From: Duganella levis | GTDB taxonomy: Bacteria > Pseudomonadota > Gammaproteobacteria > Burkholderiales > Burkholderiaceae_D | NCBI RefSeq assembly: GCF_009857605.1 | Contig: NZ_WWCT01000019.1 | Span: forward strand, 1-64,000 | DNA: 64,000 nucleotides | Direction: 5' to 3' | Shown: piece by piece, positions 1 to 9,173 of the stretch | Layout of the letters: every line of letters begins with the position of its first letter | Numbering within the stretch: position 1 is the stretch's first letter | Notes under the pieces: model-generated | Database searches by the model: none | Told to the model about the DNA's origin: nothing | Seen by the model: the letters and a program-made list of their open reading frames with translations, nothing else | Translations under genes and position numbers: made by a program

Positions 1-117
1 TATTACTCACCCGTTCGCCACTCGCCACCAGAGCAAGCTCCGTGCTGCCGTTCGACTTGCATGTGTAAGGCATGCCGCCAGCGTTCAATCTGAGCCAGGA
101 TCAAACTCTTTAGTTTA
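1..117 (-). rRNA. 16S ribosomal RNA, 5' end (partial)
   Basis: The reverse complement of about 70-110 carries the universal 16S start (AGAGTTTGATCCTGGCTCAG), followed by ATTGAACGCTGGCGGCATGCC, typical of Betaproteobacteria. The gene runs leftward out of the window, so only about 117 bases are present. The mature 5' end is placed near 117 by analogy with other 16S genes. Confidence 0.97.
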
Positions 118-300
118 ATCTCTGTTTGTGACCACTGCTGGTCACTGGTTCGCTCTTCTCAAAAATACTGACAGTATTTCTACTGAATATTTCTTTGTTG
201 AGCATTTAATGCTTTTTGTTGCAGCATCAAACGCCCACATTTATCGACTGTAAATTTTTAAAGATCATTCTGTGTTGCAGCCGAAGAAGCGTTTTGTTCA
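118..300 (-). promoter_or_regulatory. rRNA operon leader with boxA-like antitermination site
   Basis: Upstream of 16S on the minus strand, positions 251-267 read TGATCTTTAAAAATTTA, which resembles the boxA element of rrn leaders, followed by an AT-rich leader. The rrn promoter should lie further upstream, between about 270 and 450, but I cannot place its -35 and -10 boxes reliably. Confidence 0.6.
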
Positions 301-456
301 TCAGCGAAGAGGCAAGATTATGAAGCGTTTCGAATATTTCGTCAAGCTCTACTTTTTCTCTTCTTTTCTCACTCAACGCTGCATTTGCATGTGTTGTTTC
401 GTGAGGGACAGAATCATAACAAGGGCAAGCGCGTCTGGCAAGGGTAAAATACGCGA

Positions 457-1929
457 ATGTCTATCTTACTTACTACGCTCAACGCCCGTTACACCCATGC
501 GTCGCTGGGCCTGCGCTATTTGCTGGCGAATATGGGTGCGCTGCAGGAGCAAACCAGGCTGCAGGAATTTGTCATCGGCGCCAAGACCACCGAGATTGTG
601 GAACGCATCCTGGCGCATGCGCCGAAGGTCGTCGGCTTCGGCATCTATATATGGAACGTCGAGGAAACCGCCAGGGTGGTCGCGATGCTCAAGCGCGTGG
701 CGCCGCACGTGGCCGTGGTGCTGGGCGGCCCCGAGGTGTCGCACGAGACCAATGAGCAGGAAATCGTCAAGCTGGCCGACTATGTGGTAACCGGCTGGGG
801 CGAGGTCACCTTCCCCAAGCTGTGCGGCGAGATCCTCAATGGTCCCAAGCCGCTGATGAAGGTACATGCCGGCGTCCAGCCACCGATCAACGACCTCACG
901 CTGCCCTACTCTCTATATAGCGACGACGACATCAAGAACCGCACCTTATATGTGGAAGCCTCGCGCGGCTGCCCGTTCAAGTGCGAGTTCTGCCTGTCCG
1001 CACTCGACAAGACGGCCTGGCCGTTCGCGCTGGATAACTTCCTGGCGGAGATGGAATCGCTGTACCAGCGCGGCGCGCGGCTGTTCAAGTTTGTCGACCG
1101 CACCTTCAACCTGAATATCAAGACCAGCCTGAAGATCATGCAGTTCTTCCTGGATAAGCTGGAAGCCAACCCGGACGATCCGGTCTACGCCCACTTCGAG
1201 CTGGTGCCGGACCATCTGCCGGACGCACTGAAAGAGGGCATCAGCAAGTTCCCGCCGGGCGCGCTGCAGTTCGAGATCGGCATCCAGAGCTTTAATCCGG
1301 CGGTGCAGACGCTGGTCAGCCGCAAACAGGATAACCAGAAGGCGGCCGACAATATCCGCTGGCTGACCACGCAATCGCATGCGCACATGCACGTCGACCT
1401 GATCGCCGGCCTGCCCGGCGAGACGGTGGAGAGCTTTGCCGAGGGCTTCAACAAACTGTGGGCGCTGGAGCCGCATGAAATCCAGTTCGGGATTCTGAAG
1501 CGCTTACGCGGCACACCGATCATCCGCCACACGCAGGAATTCGGCATGGTGTACGACCCGTATCCGCCGTACACCATCCTGGCCAACCGCGATATTGATT
1601 TTTCAACCATGCAGCGGCTGGTGCGGTTTGCCCGCTATTGGGATCTGGTGGCGAATTCCGGGCGCTTCGGCAACACGCTGCCGGTGCTGCTGGATGATGC
1701 GCCGTTCCAGCGATTTATGGCGTTTTCGGACTGGTTATATGCCAATACCGATGCGACGCACCGGATTGCGCTGGAGCGGCTGGTGGCCATGGTGGCGCGC
1801 TATCTGCAAACCCAGGGCATGGACAAGGCCAACGCCGAAGCGCTGCTGGCCAGCGACTATGCGGGGGCGAAACCCAAGCCCGCCGAGACCCCGGCTCCCA
1901 AGCGGCAGGCCCGGAGGCTGGCTGCCTGA
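457..1929 (+). CDS. B12-binding domain radical SAM protein (DUF4080-like)
   Basis: This 490-residue protein has an N-terminal cobalamin-binding-like Rossmann domain (about residues 1-125, with the LGGPEVS turn near 89-95). A radical SAM domain follows with the CxxxCxxC cluster motif at C172, C176 and C179. The C-terminal part resembles the DUF4080 region found in this family. Such proteins use SAM and a 4Fe-4S cluster for radical chemistry, often methylation, but the substrate is not known. The ATG at 457 starts the conserved SILLTTLNARY stretch, although its ribosome binding site is weak. It is monocistronic, diverges from the rrn operon, and is followed by a palindrome at 1956. Confidence 0.88.
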   Translation: MSILLTTLNARYTHASLGLRYLLANMGALQEQTRLQEFVIGAKTTEIVERILAHAPKVVGFGIYIWNVEETARVVAMLKRVAPHVAVVLGGPEVSHETNEQEIVKLADYVVTGWGEVTFPKLCGEILNGPKPLMKVHAGVQPPINDLTLPYSLYSDDDIKNRTLYVEASRGCPFKCEFCLSALDKTAWPFALDNFLAEMESLYQRGARLFKFVDRTFNLNIKTSLKIMQFFLDKLEANPDDPVYAHFELVPDHLPDALKEGISKFPPGALQFEIGIQSFNPAVQTLVSRKQDNQKAADNIRWLTTQSHAHMHVDLIAGLPGETVESFAEGFNKLWALEPHEIQFGILKRLRGTPIIRHTQEFGMVYDPYPPYTILANRDIDFSTMQRLVRFARYWDLVANSGRFGNTLPVLLDDAPFQRFMAFSDWLYANTDATHRIALERLVAMVARYLQTQGMDKANAEALLASDYAGAKPKPAETPAPKRQARRLAA

Positions 1930-1955
1930 TGCGTCTACCCCGCACACCGCAAGCA

Positions 1956-1985
1956 GGGGTCTGACCCCGTACGGGGTCAGACCCC
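1956..1985. repeat. 30-bp perfect palindrome, REP-like
   Basis: GGGGTCTGACCCC, then GTAC, then GGGGTCAGACCCC forms a perfect palindrome between convergently spaced genes. A copy with a different loop lies at 9122-9151. I associate this sequence with dispersed REP-type elements of Oxalobacteraceae. It may also act as a transcript end, although no T-run follows. Confidence 0.85.
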
Positions 1986-2076
1986 ACGGCTTTACAGGGT
2001 CCGCCTTTAGAGAGGCAGCGCACCCCGGATGTAGGCTGTGGTGGCGGCAAGTGCCAATCTCCCTTAAACTTGCAGT

Positions 2077-3189
2077 ATGCCTATAGCCCAAGAGCCTACC
2101 CTGACCCTGAATGCCGGCGCCGTTGCCGCGACCGGCACTTGGCAGGTACACGCTCTCGCGCAAGGCAAGGCGATGGCCACCATCACCACTTTTCTCAAGG
2201 CGCTCAAGGGCGATCATCTGAAATGGGACCTGTCGGCCGTCGCCAGCATGGACCATATCGGCGCCCAACTGCTGTGGAACGCCTGGGGTAAAACCCGCCC
2301 GGCCAACCTGCAACTGCCGCCCGAACTCGAAGAATTCTTCAAACGCCTGGAAACCACCGGCACGCTGGAACTGCCCCGCCCACGCCAGAATCGCCTGACC
2401 CTGGTGATGAAGCTGGGCTTCGCCATGCTGCTGTTCTTCGAACATCTGACCGGCCTGCTGCAACTGGTGGGCCAGGTGGTGCTGGACCTGGGCCGCTTCC
2501 TGCGCAATCCGCTGCGCGGACCGTGGAAGGAAATCTCCGCCAATATCTACCACGCTGGTTTCCAGGCGCTGGGCATCACGGCGCTGGTCGGCTTCCTGAT
2601 CGGCGTAGTGTTTTCCTTCCTGTCAGCGCAGCAGTTGCGCAACTTCGGCGGCGACGTCTTCCTGGTCAACCTGCTGGGCATGAGCATCATCCGTGAACTG
2701 GGGCCGCTGCTGGCGGCGATCCTGGTGGCCGGCCGCTCCGGTTCCTCCATCACCGCGCAACTGGGCGTGATGCGCGTGACCGAGGAACTCGACGCCATGC
2801 TGGTGATGGGCATATCACACGGCTTCCGCCTGATCATGCCGAAGGTGCTGGCCCTGGCGATTGCGATGCCGCTGCTGGTGATCTGGACCGATACCATCGC
2901 GCTGCTGGGCGGCATGCTGTCGGCCAAGGTGGAACTCAACCTGTCGCCGCAATACTTCCTGCTTAAGCTGCCGGAGGCGGTGCCGCTGTCGAATTACATG
3001 ATCGGCATCGGCAAAGGCGCGGTGTTCGGCATGCTGATCGCGCTGGTGTCGTGCCACTTCGGCCTGCGCATCAAGCCAAATACCGAAAGCCTGGGACGCG
3101 GCACCACCACCTCGGTGGTCTCGGCGATTACCGCCGTGATCCTGGCCGACGCCGTGTTCGCGATTGTCTTCAGCGGCGTGGGGTTCTGA
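2077..3189 (+). CDS. MlaE-family ABC transporter permease with N-terminal STAS-like domain
   Basis: This 370-residue inner-membrane protein has an N-terminal STAS-like region (about residues 1-95) of the sort seen in MlaB. The MlaE permease core (about 130-370) follows, with several hydrophobic segments and the conserved stretch around SIIRELGPLLAAILVAGR. It is the first gene of a four-gene MCE transport operon. Its stop codon overlaps the start of the ATPase gene (TGATG). MCE systems of this type move phospholipids between inner and outer membranes. The permease-ATPase-MCE-lipoprotein order differs from the classical mlaFEDCB order, so this is probably a paralogous system and no mla symbol is assigned. 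Confidence 0.92.
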   Translation: MPIAQEPTLTLNAGAVAATGTWQVHALAQGKAMATITTFLKALKGDHLKWDLSAVASMDHIGAQLLWNAWGKTRPANLQLPPELEEFFKRLETTGTLELPRPRQNRLTLVMKLGFAMLLFFEHLTGLLQLVGQVVLDLGRFLRNPLRGPWKEISANIYHAGFQALGITALVGFLIGVVFSFLSAQQLRNFGGDVFLVNLLGMSIIRELGPLLAAILVAGRSGSSITAQLGVMRVTEELDAMLVMGISHGFRLIMPKVLALAIAMPLLVIWTDTIALLGGMLSAKVELNLSPQYFLLKLPEAVPLSNYMIGIGKGAVFGMLIALVSCHFGLRIKPNTESLGRGTTTSVVSAITAVILADAVFAIVFSGVGF

Positions 3190-4031
3190 TGAGCGAACAA
3201 GAAAGCACCTGCGGCCCCGGCACCGGCGAACTGACCTTGGACGGCAGCGTGCCGGTGGTCGAAATCACCGGCCTGTGGACCAAGTACGGCCGCACCGTGG
3301 TGCACCAGGATCTGAACCTGGAGATTGAACAGGGCGAGATCATGTCCATCGTCGGCGGCTCCGGCACCGGCAAGACCACGCTGGTGCGCCAGATGCTGGG
3401 GCTGGAACGGCCGGCGCGCGGCTGCGTGCGCGTGTTCGGCGAGGATATCAGCGCCATCGATTCCGATCAGCTTCAACAGCTGCGCAATCACTGGGGCATG
3501 CTGTTCCAGCAAGGCGCGCTGTATTCGGCGCTGACGGTGTTCGAGAACATCGCCCAGCCGATGCGCGAACTGCAAGTGCTGCCGGAAGACCTGATCCACG
3601 ACGCCGTGCTGCTGAAGATGAATATGGTCGGCATGGGCCCGGACCAGGCCAACAAGATGCCATCCGACCTGTCCGGCGGCATGGTCAAGCGGGTCGCCCT
3701 GGCGCGCGCGCTGGCGCTGGAGCCGAAACTGCTGTTCCTCGACGAACCGACCGCCGGCCTCGATCCCGACCTGTCGGAAGCGTTCGTCACGCTGATTAAA
3801 TCGCTGCATCGCGAGCTGGGCCTGACGGTGGTGATGGTCACCCACGACCTCGACACGCTGTTCGCGCTGTCCACCCGGATTGCGGTGCTGGCGGAAAAAC
3901 ACGTGATCGCGCTCGGCCCGCTGCGCGATGTGCTGAAAGTAGACCATCCGTTCATCAAAGAGTTCTTCCTCGGCGATCGCGGCCGCCGCGCGCTGGAAGC
4001 GCTCGACGAAAAAACACCCACGGAGCACTGA
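3189..4031 (+). CDS. MlaF-like ABC transporter ATP-binding protein
   Basis: This 280-residue cytoplasmic ATPase has Walker A GGSGTGKTT (residues 56-64), signature LSGGMVKR and Walker B LLFLDEPTAGLD, followed by the switch histidine in MVTHDLD. It should energise the adjacent MlaE-type permease. The ATG at 3189 overlaps the permease stop. An earlier in-frame start at 3051 lies deep inside the permease gene and is rejected. The 3' end overlaps the next gene as ATGA. Confidence 0.95.
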   Translation: MSEQESTCGPGTGELTLDGSVPVVEITGLWTKYGRTVVHQDLNLEIEQGEIMSIVGGSGTGKTTLVRQMLGLERPARGCVRVFGEDISAIDSDQLQQLRNHWGMLFQQGALYSALTVFENIAQPMRELQVLPEDLIHDAVLLKMNMVGMGPDQANKMPSDLSGGMVKRVALARALALEPKLLFLDEPTAGLDPDLSEAFVTLIKSLHRELGLTVVMVTHDLDTLFALSTRIAVLAEKHVIALGPLRDVLKVDHPFIKEFFLGDRGRRALEALDEKTPTEH

Positions 4032-4969
4032 TGGAAAATAGATCGCATGCCCTGACTACCGGCTTTTTCACGATCACGCTGTTGATAGCGGCGATCCTGT
4101 ACGGCCTCTGGTTCAACCGCGACCGCGTCGAGCGTACGCCGTATGTGATTGCCACTGCGCAGTCCATCCCCGGCCTCAATCCGCAGGCGCCGATCCGCTA
4201 TCGCGGGCTGGAAGTGGGCCGCGTCGGCAGCATCGCCTTCGATCCCAAGGTGCCCGGCCAGATCGTGGTGACCATGAATATCAACACCGATGCGCCGATC
4301 ACCACCACCACCTTCGCCTCGCTCGGCTACCAGGGCGTAACCGGCATCGCCTTCATTTCACTGGATGACGACAAGGTCGGTTCGCCGCTGCTGCCGTCCA
4401 GCGCCGACCATCCGGCCCGCATTCCGCTGCGCCAAGGCTTCTTCGACCAGTTGGAAAAACGCGGCAAGGAGATCCTGTCGCAGACCGAGGAAGTGACCAA
4501 CCGGCTGAATGAGCTGCTCAGCCCGGAGCATCAGAAGGTCATGCTCGGCGCGTTCTCCGATGTCAGCGAGACGGCACAGAAGTACCGCGAACTGCCGGAG
4601 AAGCTGCAACCGACCATCGACAAGCTGCCGGCGCTGGCCGAGCAGACCCAGAAGACGCTGAATTCGGTGACCGCGCTGGCTAACGACGTCAACAAGCTGA
4701 CCACCGGCCTGCAAGCGCCGGGCGGCCCGATCGAGCGCATCACCACGCAGGTGGAACGCATCGGCAGTTCGGTCGATGCCGTGGCCGGCGGCATCGAACT
4801 CGATACGCTGCCGCAGGTGAATTCGCTGTCGGATGACACGCGGGCGTCGATGCGCGCACTGCGCAAGACCATGAACAAGATTAACGACCGTCCACAAAGC
4901 CTGATCTTCGGCGCGCCAGGCACGCCGCCGGGCCCGGGCGAAGAAGGTTTTGCCGCGCCTGCCAGATAA
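4031..4969 (+). CDS. MCE-family (MlaD-like) lipid transport protein
   Basis: This 312-residue protein has one N-terminal membrane anchor (about residues 9-28) and an MCE domain (about 38-120, around the conserved IRYRGLEVGRVGSI). A long helical, coiled-coil-prone tail with many heptad-like leucines follows, ending in a Pro/Gly-rich segment. It should be a periplasmic substrate-binding ring anchored in the inner membrane, working with the two upstream genes. Its start overlaps the ATPase stop by four bases. Confidence 0.93.
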   Translation: MENRSHALTTGFFTITLLIAAILYGLWFNRDRVERTPYVIATAQSIPGLNPQAPIRYRGLEVGRVGSIAFDPKVPGQIVVTMNINTDAPITTTTFASLGYQGVTGIAFISLDDDKVGSPLLPSSADHPARIPLRQGFFDQLEKRGKEILSQTEEVTNRLNELLSPEHQKVMLGAFSDVSETAQKYRELPEKLQPTIDKLPALAEQTQKTLNSVTALANDVNKLTTGLQAPGGPIERITTQVERIGSSVDAVAGGIELDTLPQVNSLSDDTRASMRALRKTMNKINDRPQSLIFGAPGTPPGPGEEGFAAPAR

Positions 4970-4979
4970 GGACCATCAG

Positions 4980-5591
4980 ATGATGAACGCCACCATCCGC
5001 AACTGCCTCGCCATCGCCGCCATGGCTGCCTTGCTGGGCGCCTGCGCCAGCAAGGGCGTGCCGACGTCGCAATTCGATTTCGGTCCGCTGCCCGCAGCAT
5101 CGCCGGCCAGCGCCAGCAAGATCGGCGCGATCATCGTGGCCGATGTCACCGGGCCGGCCGCGCTGGATACGGAACGCATGCAATATCGGCTGCTGTACGC
5201 CGATGCGCGCCAGTCCAAGCCCTACGCCTACAACCAGTGGACCAGTACGCCGGCGCAGTTGCTGACCCAGCGCATGAAGGCGCGGTTGGCGCAGGCCGGC
5301 GTCAAGGTGCTGTCGACCACCGATGCCGCCGCCAGCACCACCGTGCTGCGCATGGAGGTGGAAGACTTTGCGCAGAATTTCGACACCGCCACCGCCAGCA
5401 ATGGCGTGCTGAGCCTGCGGGCGTCGGTGTTCCGCAGTCACAAGCTGGTGGACCAGAAGACGTTTAGCCGCAGCATGCCGGCGCCGAGCGCCGATGCGGC
5501 CGGCGGCGCCCGCGCACTGGCCGACGCCAGCGATGCGGTTGCGACCGATGTGCTCAGCTGGCTGGCGGCGCTGCCGCCGTCGAGGGAATGA
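4980..5591 (+). CDS. ABC-type transport auxiliary lipoprotein (PqiC-like)
   Basis: About 203 residues. The N-terminus has a signal peptide ending in the lipobox LLGAC at about residues 16-20, so it is a lipoprotein, probably of the outer membrane. The rest fits the auxiliary lipoprotein family that accompanies MCE operons (DVTGPAAL, YAYNQWTSTPAQLLTQRM). It lies 10 bases after the MCE gene, preceded by AAGGA. The ATG at 4980 (or the adjacent one at 4983) is preferred to the in-frame ATG at 4950, which lies inside the upstream gene. Its 3' end overlaps the VanZ gene by four bases. Confidence 0.88.
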   Translation: MMNATIRNCLAIAAMAALLGACASKGVPTSQFDFGPLPAASPASASKIGAIIVADVTGPAALDTERMQYRLLYADARQSKPYAYNQWTSTPAQLLTQRMKARLAQAGVKVLSTTDAAASTTVLRMEVEDFAQNFDTATASNGVLSLRASVFRSHKLVDQKTFSRSMPAPSADAAGGARALADASDAVATDVLSWLAALPPSRE

Positions 5592-6898
5592 CGGAAAACA
5601 CGCCAGCAACGCCAGACGCCGGGCCGCCAGACGCGCCGCCGGCGGACTTGGCTGCGGCAGGCGCCGCCGGAACAGCGACGGGCATGGTGCCGATTGCGCC
5701 GGACGGCGTCGAGGCGCCGACGGGCCTGCCACCGGTGGCGCCAGTCAACCGCCGCAAGCGCGAGCGGCCACCGCTGACCCCGGCCACTCGCTCGTCGCCG
5801 ATCACGCGCGCCGCGCTGCTGGCCTATCTGTTCCTGATCATCTACGCCAGCTGGTTCCCGTTCTCCGGCTGGCACAACCAGGGCCTGTCACCGTTCATCT
5901 TCCTGGAAACCATGAAGATGCCGCGCTGGTGGACCATGTTTGACGCCATCACCAACGTCATCGGCTATGTGCCGCTCGGCACGCTGATCGTCTACGCGCT
6001 ATACCCGCGCATCAAAGGCATCTGGGCACTGCTGATCGCCGCCGCCTGCGGCGCACTGGTCTCCGGCACCATGGAAGCGGTGCAAACCTACTTGCCGACA
6101 CGCGTCTCCTCCAACCTCGACTTCTACACCAACGCCATCGGCTGCGCGCTCGGCGGCCTGATCGGCGTGCTGACCGTGCGCCGCCTGCTCGACCGCAGCC
6201 AGCTGCAACGCCTGCGCCGCGAATGGTTCGCACCGCACGCCAGCCAGGGCCTGGTGCTGCTGGCGCTGTGGCCGCTGGCGCAAATCTACCCGCAAAACTT
6301 CCTGTACGGCCTGGGCCAGATCCTGCCCATCCTGTCCGACTGGCTGTCGCAACTGCTGGACATGGAAATCGACCTGGCCAGCCTGATCCGCCCGGACGTC
6401 GACCTGACCGTCGAACAATACTGGCTGTCGGAAACCATCATCACCGCCTGCGGCATGGTCGGCGCCGGCCTTACCCTGCTGTGCCTGCTGCGCAAGCCGG
6501 CCCCGCGCGGCCTGCTGGTCTGCGCCATGATCGCCGCCTCGGTGCTGGTAAAAGGACTGGCGACGGCGCTGCTGTTCTCGCCGGAAAACGCCTTCGTCTG
6601 GGTCACGCCCGGCGCCGAAGGCGGTTTCCTGATCGGCGCCATCATGCTGGCCGGCCTGACCTACGCACCGCACGTGGCGCAACGGCGGCTGGCGGTGACC
6701 ACCCTCTTGTTGGGCCTGGTCATCATCAACACCACGCCGGCCAATCCCTACTTTGTGGCCACTTTGCAAACATGGGTGCAGGGCAAGTTCCTGAACTTCA
6801 ACGGCGCCGCCCAGTTCCTGTCGCTGCTGTGGCCATTCTTTGCGGTCTGGTTCCTGTGGCTGCCGTCCCACAAGCTGAACGCCGCCAAGGTATCATAG
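5588..6898 (+). CDS. VanZ family multi-spanning membrane protein
   Basis: This 436-residue inner-membrane protein has a Pro/Ala-rich cytoplasmic N-terminus (about residues 1-70). A VanZ-type domain follows (about 75-200) with YASWFPFSGW, DAITNVIGYVPLG and the polar FYTNAIGCALGG segment, then several more predicted membrane helices. VanZ-like proteins are linked to glycopeptide tolerance in Gram-positives, but their role in Proteobacteria is unclear. The start overlaps the lipoprotein stop (ATGA), so it is probably co-transcribed with the MCE operon. Confidence 0.85.
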   Translation: MTENTPATPDAGPPDAPPADLAAAGAAGTATGMVPIAPDGVEAPTGLPPVAPVNRRKRERPPLTPATRSSPITRAALLAYLFLIIYASWFPFSGWHNQGLSPFIFLETMKMPRWWTMFDAITNVIGYVPLGTLIVYALYPRIKGIWALLIAAACGALVSGTMEAVQTYLPTRVSSNLDFYTNAIGCALGGLIGVLTVRRLLDRSQLQRLRREWFAPHASQGLVLLALWPLAQIYPQNFLYGLGQILPILSDWLSQLLDMEIDLASLIRPDVDLTVEQYWLSETIITACGMVGAGLTLLCLLRKPAPRGLLVCAMIAASVLVKGLATALLFSPENAFVWVTPGAEGGFLIGAIMLAGLTYAPHVAQRRLAVTTLLLGLVIINTTPANPYFVATLQTWVQGKFLNFNGAAQFLSLLWPFFAVWFLWLPSHKLNAAKVS

Positions 6899-6926
6899 CG
6901 GCTACGATTTCCTGAAGGTGATGCCC

Positions 6927-7244
6927 ATGAGCGATACCCCCTACTTCAAACACCACGTCTTCTTCTGCATGAACAAGCGTGACGATGGCCGCAACAGCTG
7001 CGGCGACCACGGCGCGGAAGTGGCGCAAAAACACGCCAAGAAGCGCTGCAAGCAACTCGACATCAGCGGCCACGGCAAAGTCCGCATCAACCAGGCCGGC
7101 TGCCTGGACCGCTGCGAAGAAGGCCCGGTGCTGGTGGTTTATCCGGAAGGCACCTGGTACACCTACGTCGACACCACCGACATTGATGAAATCATCGACA
7201 GCCACCTGGTCAACGGCCAGGTCGTAGAACGTCTGAAAATCTGA
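6927..7244 (+). CDS. (2Fe-2S) ferredoxin domain protein
   Basis: This 105-residue protein has a thioredoxin-like 2Fe-2S ferredoxin fold. Candidate cluster ligands are C13 (HHVFFCMNKR), C21 (GRNSCGDHG) and two cysteines in the QAGCLDRCEEGP motif. It is a probable small electron carrier. The ATG at 6927 sits eight bases after GAAGG, and the in-frame starts at 6918 and 6921 are too close to that site. It is followed two bases later by the hydrolase gene, so the two are likely cotranslated. Confidence 0.9.
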   Translation: MSDTPYFKHHVFFCMNKRDDGRNSCGDHGAEVAQKHAKKRCKQLDISGHGKVRINQAGCLDRCEEGPVLVVYPEGTWYTYVDTTDIDEIIDSHLVNGQVVERLKI

Positions 7245-7246
7245 CC

Positions 7247-7915
7247 ATGAACAAGAGCGAAAAATTTATGCTGGCCGGCGCTGCCGGCCAGATGGAAGGC
7301 ATTATTGATTACCCGGCCGACGATGCCGCGCCGCGCGGCGTGGCGCTGGTGGCGCACCCGCATCCGCTGTACGGCGGCACCATGGACAACAAGGTCGCCG
7401 TCACGCTGATGCGCACCTTCGTCAACCTCGGCTACGTGGTGGCGCGCATCAACTTCCGCGGCGTCGGCAAGTCCGAAGGCGTGCACGACCACGGCCAGGG
7501 CGAAACCGACGACATGGCCATCCTGCACAAATGGATGACCGAAAAATACCCGGACTTGCCGGTCGCGCTGTCGGGCTTCTCGTTCGGCACCTATGTGCAG
7601 TCGCAACTGGGCCAACGCCTGGCCACCGCCGGCACGCCGACCGAGCGCCTGGTGCTGGTGGGCGCCGCCGCCAAGAAATGGGCGATGGCCGACATCCCGG
7701 CCGACACCATCCTGATCCACGGCGAACAGGACGAAACCATCCCGTTGGCCGACGTGCTGGACTGGCTGCGCCCGCAAGACATTCCGGTCATCGTCATCCC
7801 CGGCGCAGACCACTTCTTCCACCGCAAGCTGGGCCATATCAAGAGCTGGGTCACGCAGCTGTGGGGCGGCGCCGGCTTAACCGAGGCTGAAACGGACACC
7901 GCAAGCGCCGATTAA
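7247..7915 (+). CDS. alpha/beta hydrolase
   Basis: This 222-residue cytoplasmic protein has the nucleophile elbow GFSFGT (Ser112), a probable acidic residue in IHGEQDETIP (about 163-172) and a catalytic histidine in GADHFFHR near the C-terminus. HPHPLYGGTMDNKV near residues 37-50 is typical of the short dienelactone-hydrolase-like group. The substrate is unknown. It is paired with the ferredoxin gene upstream. Confidence 0.9.
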   Translation: MNKSEKFMLAGAAGQMEGIIDYPADDAAPRGVALVAHPHPLYGGTMDNKVAVTLMRTFVNLGYVVARINFRGVGKSEGVHDHGQGETDDMAILHKWMTEKYPDLPVALSGFSFGTYVQSQLGQRLATAGTPTERLVLVGAAAKKWAMADIPADTILIHGEQDETIPLADVLDWLRPQDIPVIVIPGADHFFHRKLGHIKSWVTQLWGGAGLTEAETDTASAD

Positions 7916-7961
7916 GCATCTATAATTATTGCGCTTTTAACTCTTCACCGAACATTCCCAC

Positions 7962-9107
7962 ATGAAAAAACTTATCGCGGCACTGGCCACCAGTGTGATG
8001 TTGATGACCTCGGCCGTGGCGCAAACGCTCCCGGCCCCGACCATCGCCGCCAAATCCTGGCTGTTGCTGGACGCCACCAGCGGCCAGATCATCGCCTCGC
8101 AAGACCCCAACCTGCGCATCGAACCGGCCTCGCTGACCAAGGTCATGACGGCCTACGTCGTCTTCGGCGCGCTGCGCGACAAGAAAGTCGACCTCAAGCA
8201 GATGGTCAATGTTTCCACCAAGGCGTGGAAGGTCGATACCAGCTCGTCCAAGATGTTCATCGACCCAGCCACCCCGGTCAGCATTAACGACCTGCTGTAC
8301 GGTCTGATGGTGCAGTCGGGTAACGACGCCGCCGTGGCGCTGGCCGAAGCCGTCGCCGGCGACGAATCCGCGTTCGTGGTGATGATGAACAAGGAAGCCC
8401 AACGCCTGGGCCTGACCTCGACCCACTTCGCCAATCCGCACGGCCTGCCGTCGCCGGAAAACTATTCGACCGCACAAGACCTGTCGGTGCTGGCCAAGCG
8501 CGTGATCCTGGACTTCCCGGAGTTCTACAAGATTGATTCGGTGAAGAGCTTCACCTACAACAAGATCACCCAGCCGAACCGCAACCGCCTGCTGTGGCTG
8601 GACCCAACGGTGGACGGCATGAAAACCGGCCACACCGAAGCGGCCGGCTATTGCATGATCGCCTCGGCGCACCGTCCGAACGGCGCCGGCGAGCGTCGCC
8701 TGATCTCGGTGGTGCTGGGCACCTCGTCGGACCAGGTCCGCACGCAGGAAAGCCAGAAGCTGCTGAACTGGGGCTTCCAGAACTTCGATACCGTCAAGCT
8801 GTACTCGAAAGGCCAGGCGATTGCCACGCCGGAAATCTGGAAAGGTTCCAAGAGCAACGTCAAGATCGGCTTTGCGCAGGACGTGATGGTGACCGTGCCG
8901 AAGGGCGTGGCAGGCAAGATGAAGCCGGCGCTGGAACGCAAGGACCCGCTGGTGGCGCCGTTGGCTGAAAACAGCCGCGTCGGCACGCTGAAGATGGTGG
9001 TGGACGGCAAGCCAATGCTGGAACTGCCGGTGGTGGCGCTGGAGACGGTGGAGCAAGCCTCGATCTTCGGCCGCGCCTGGGATTCGATCCGCCTCTGGCT
9101 GAAGTAA
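7962..9107 (+). CDS. D-alanyl-D-alanine carboxypeptidase (PBP5/6 type)
   Basis: This 381-residue periplasmic enzyme has a cleavable signal peptide (about residues 1-20). The three penicillin-binding motifs are present: SLTK (S57, K60), SGN in the LMVQSGNDAAV stretch, and KTG in MKTGHTEAAGYC. A C-terminal beta domain and an amphipathic end (RAWDSIRLWLK) should anchor it to the inner membrane. It trims the terminal D-Ala from peptidoglycan pentapeptides. TATAATTATT near 7920-7930 may be part of its promoter. The gene is followed by a REP-like palindrome. Confidence 0.95.
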   Translation: MKKLIAALATSVMLMTSAVAQTLPAPTIAAKSWLLLDATSGQIIASQDPNLRIEPASLTKVMTAYVVFGALRDKKVDLKQMVNVSTKAWKVDTSSSKMFIDPATPVSINDLLYGLMVQSGNDAAVALAEAVAGDESAFVVMMNKEAQRLGLTSTHFANPHGLPSPENYSTAQDLSVLAKRVILDFPEFYKIDSVKSFTYNKITQPNRNRLLWLDPTVDGMKTGHTEAAGYCMIASAHRPNGAGERRLISVVLGTSSDQVRTQESQKLLNWGFQNFDTVKLYSKGQAIATPEIWKGSKSNVKIGFAQDVMVTVPKGVAGKMKPALERKDPLVAPLAENSRVGTLKMVVDGKPMLELPVVALETVEQASIFGRAWDSIRLWLK

Positions 9108-9121
9108 CCCCCAAGTAAAGA

Positions 9122-9151
9122 GGGGTCTGACCCCATGCGGGGTCAGACCCC
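9122..9151. repeat. 30-bp palindrome, REP-like, second copy
   Basis: The arms are GGGGTCTGACCCC and GGGGTCAGACCCC, as at 1956-1985, but with loop ATGC instead of GTAC. It lies between two convergent genes, where it could terminate both transcripts. Confidence 0.85.
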
Positions 9152-9173
9152 GGCGATTCGCGCAGTGCGGGGT

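Noticed and set aside
5999..6871. 290-codon minus-strand frame inside the VanZ gene
   Set aside because: Gln/His/Arg-rich antisense composition; the plus-strand VanZ protein has coherent membrane helices.
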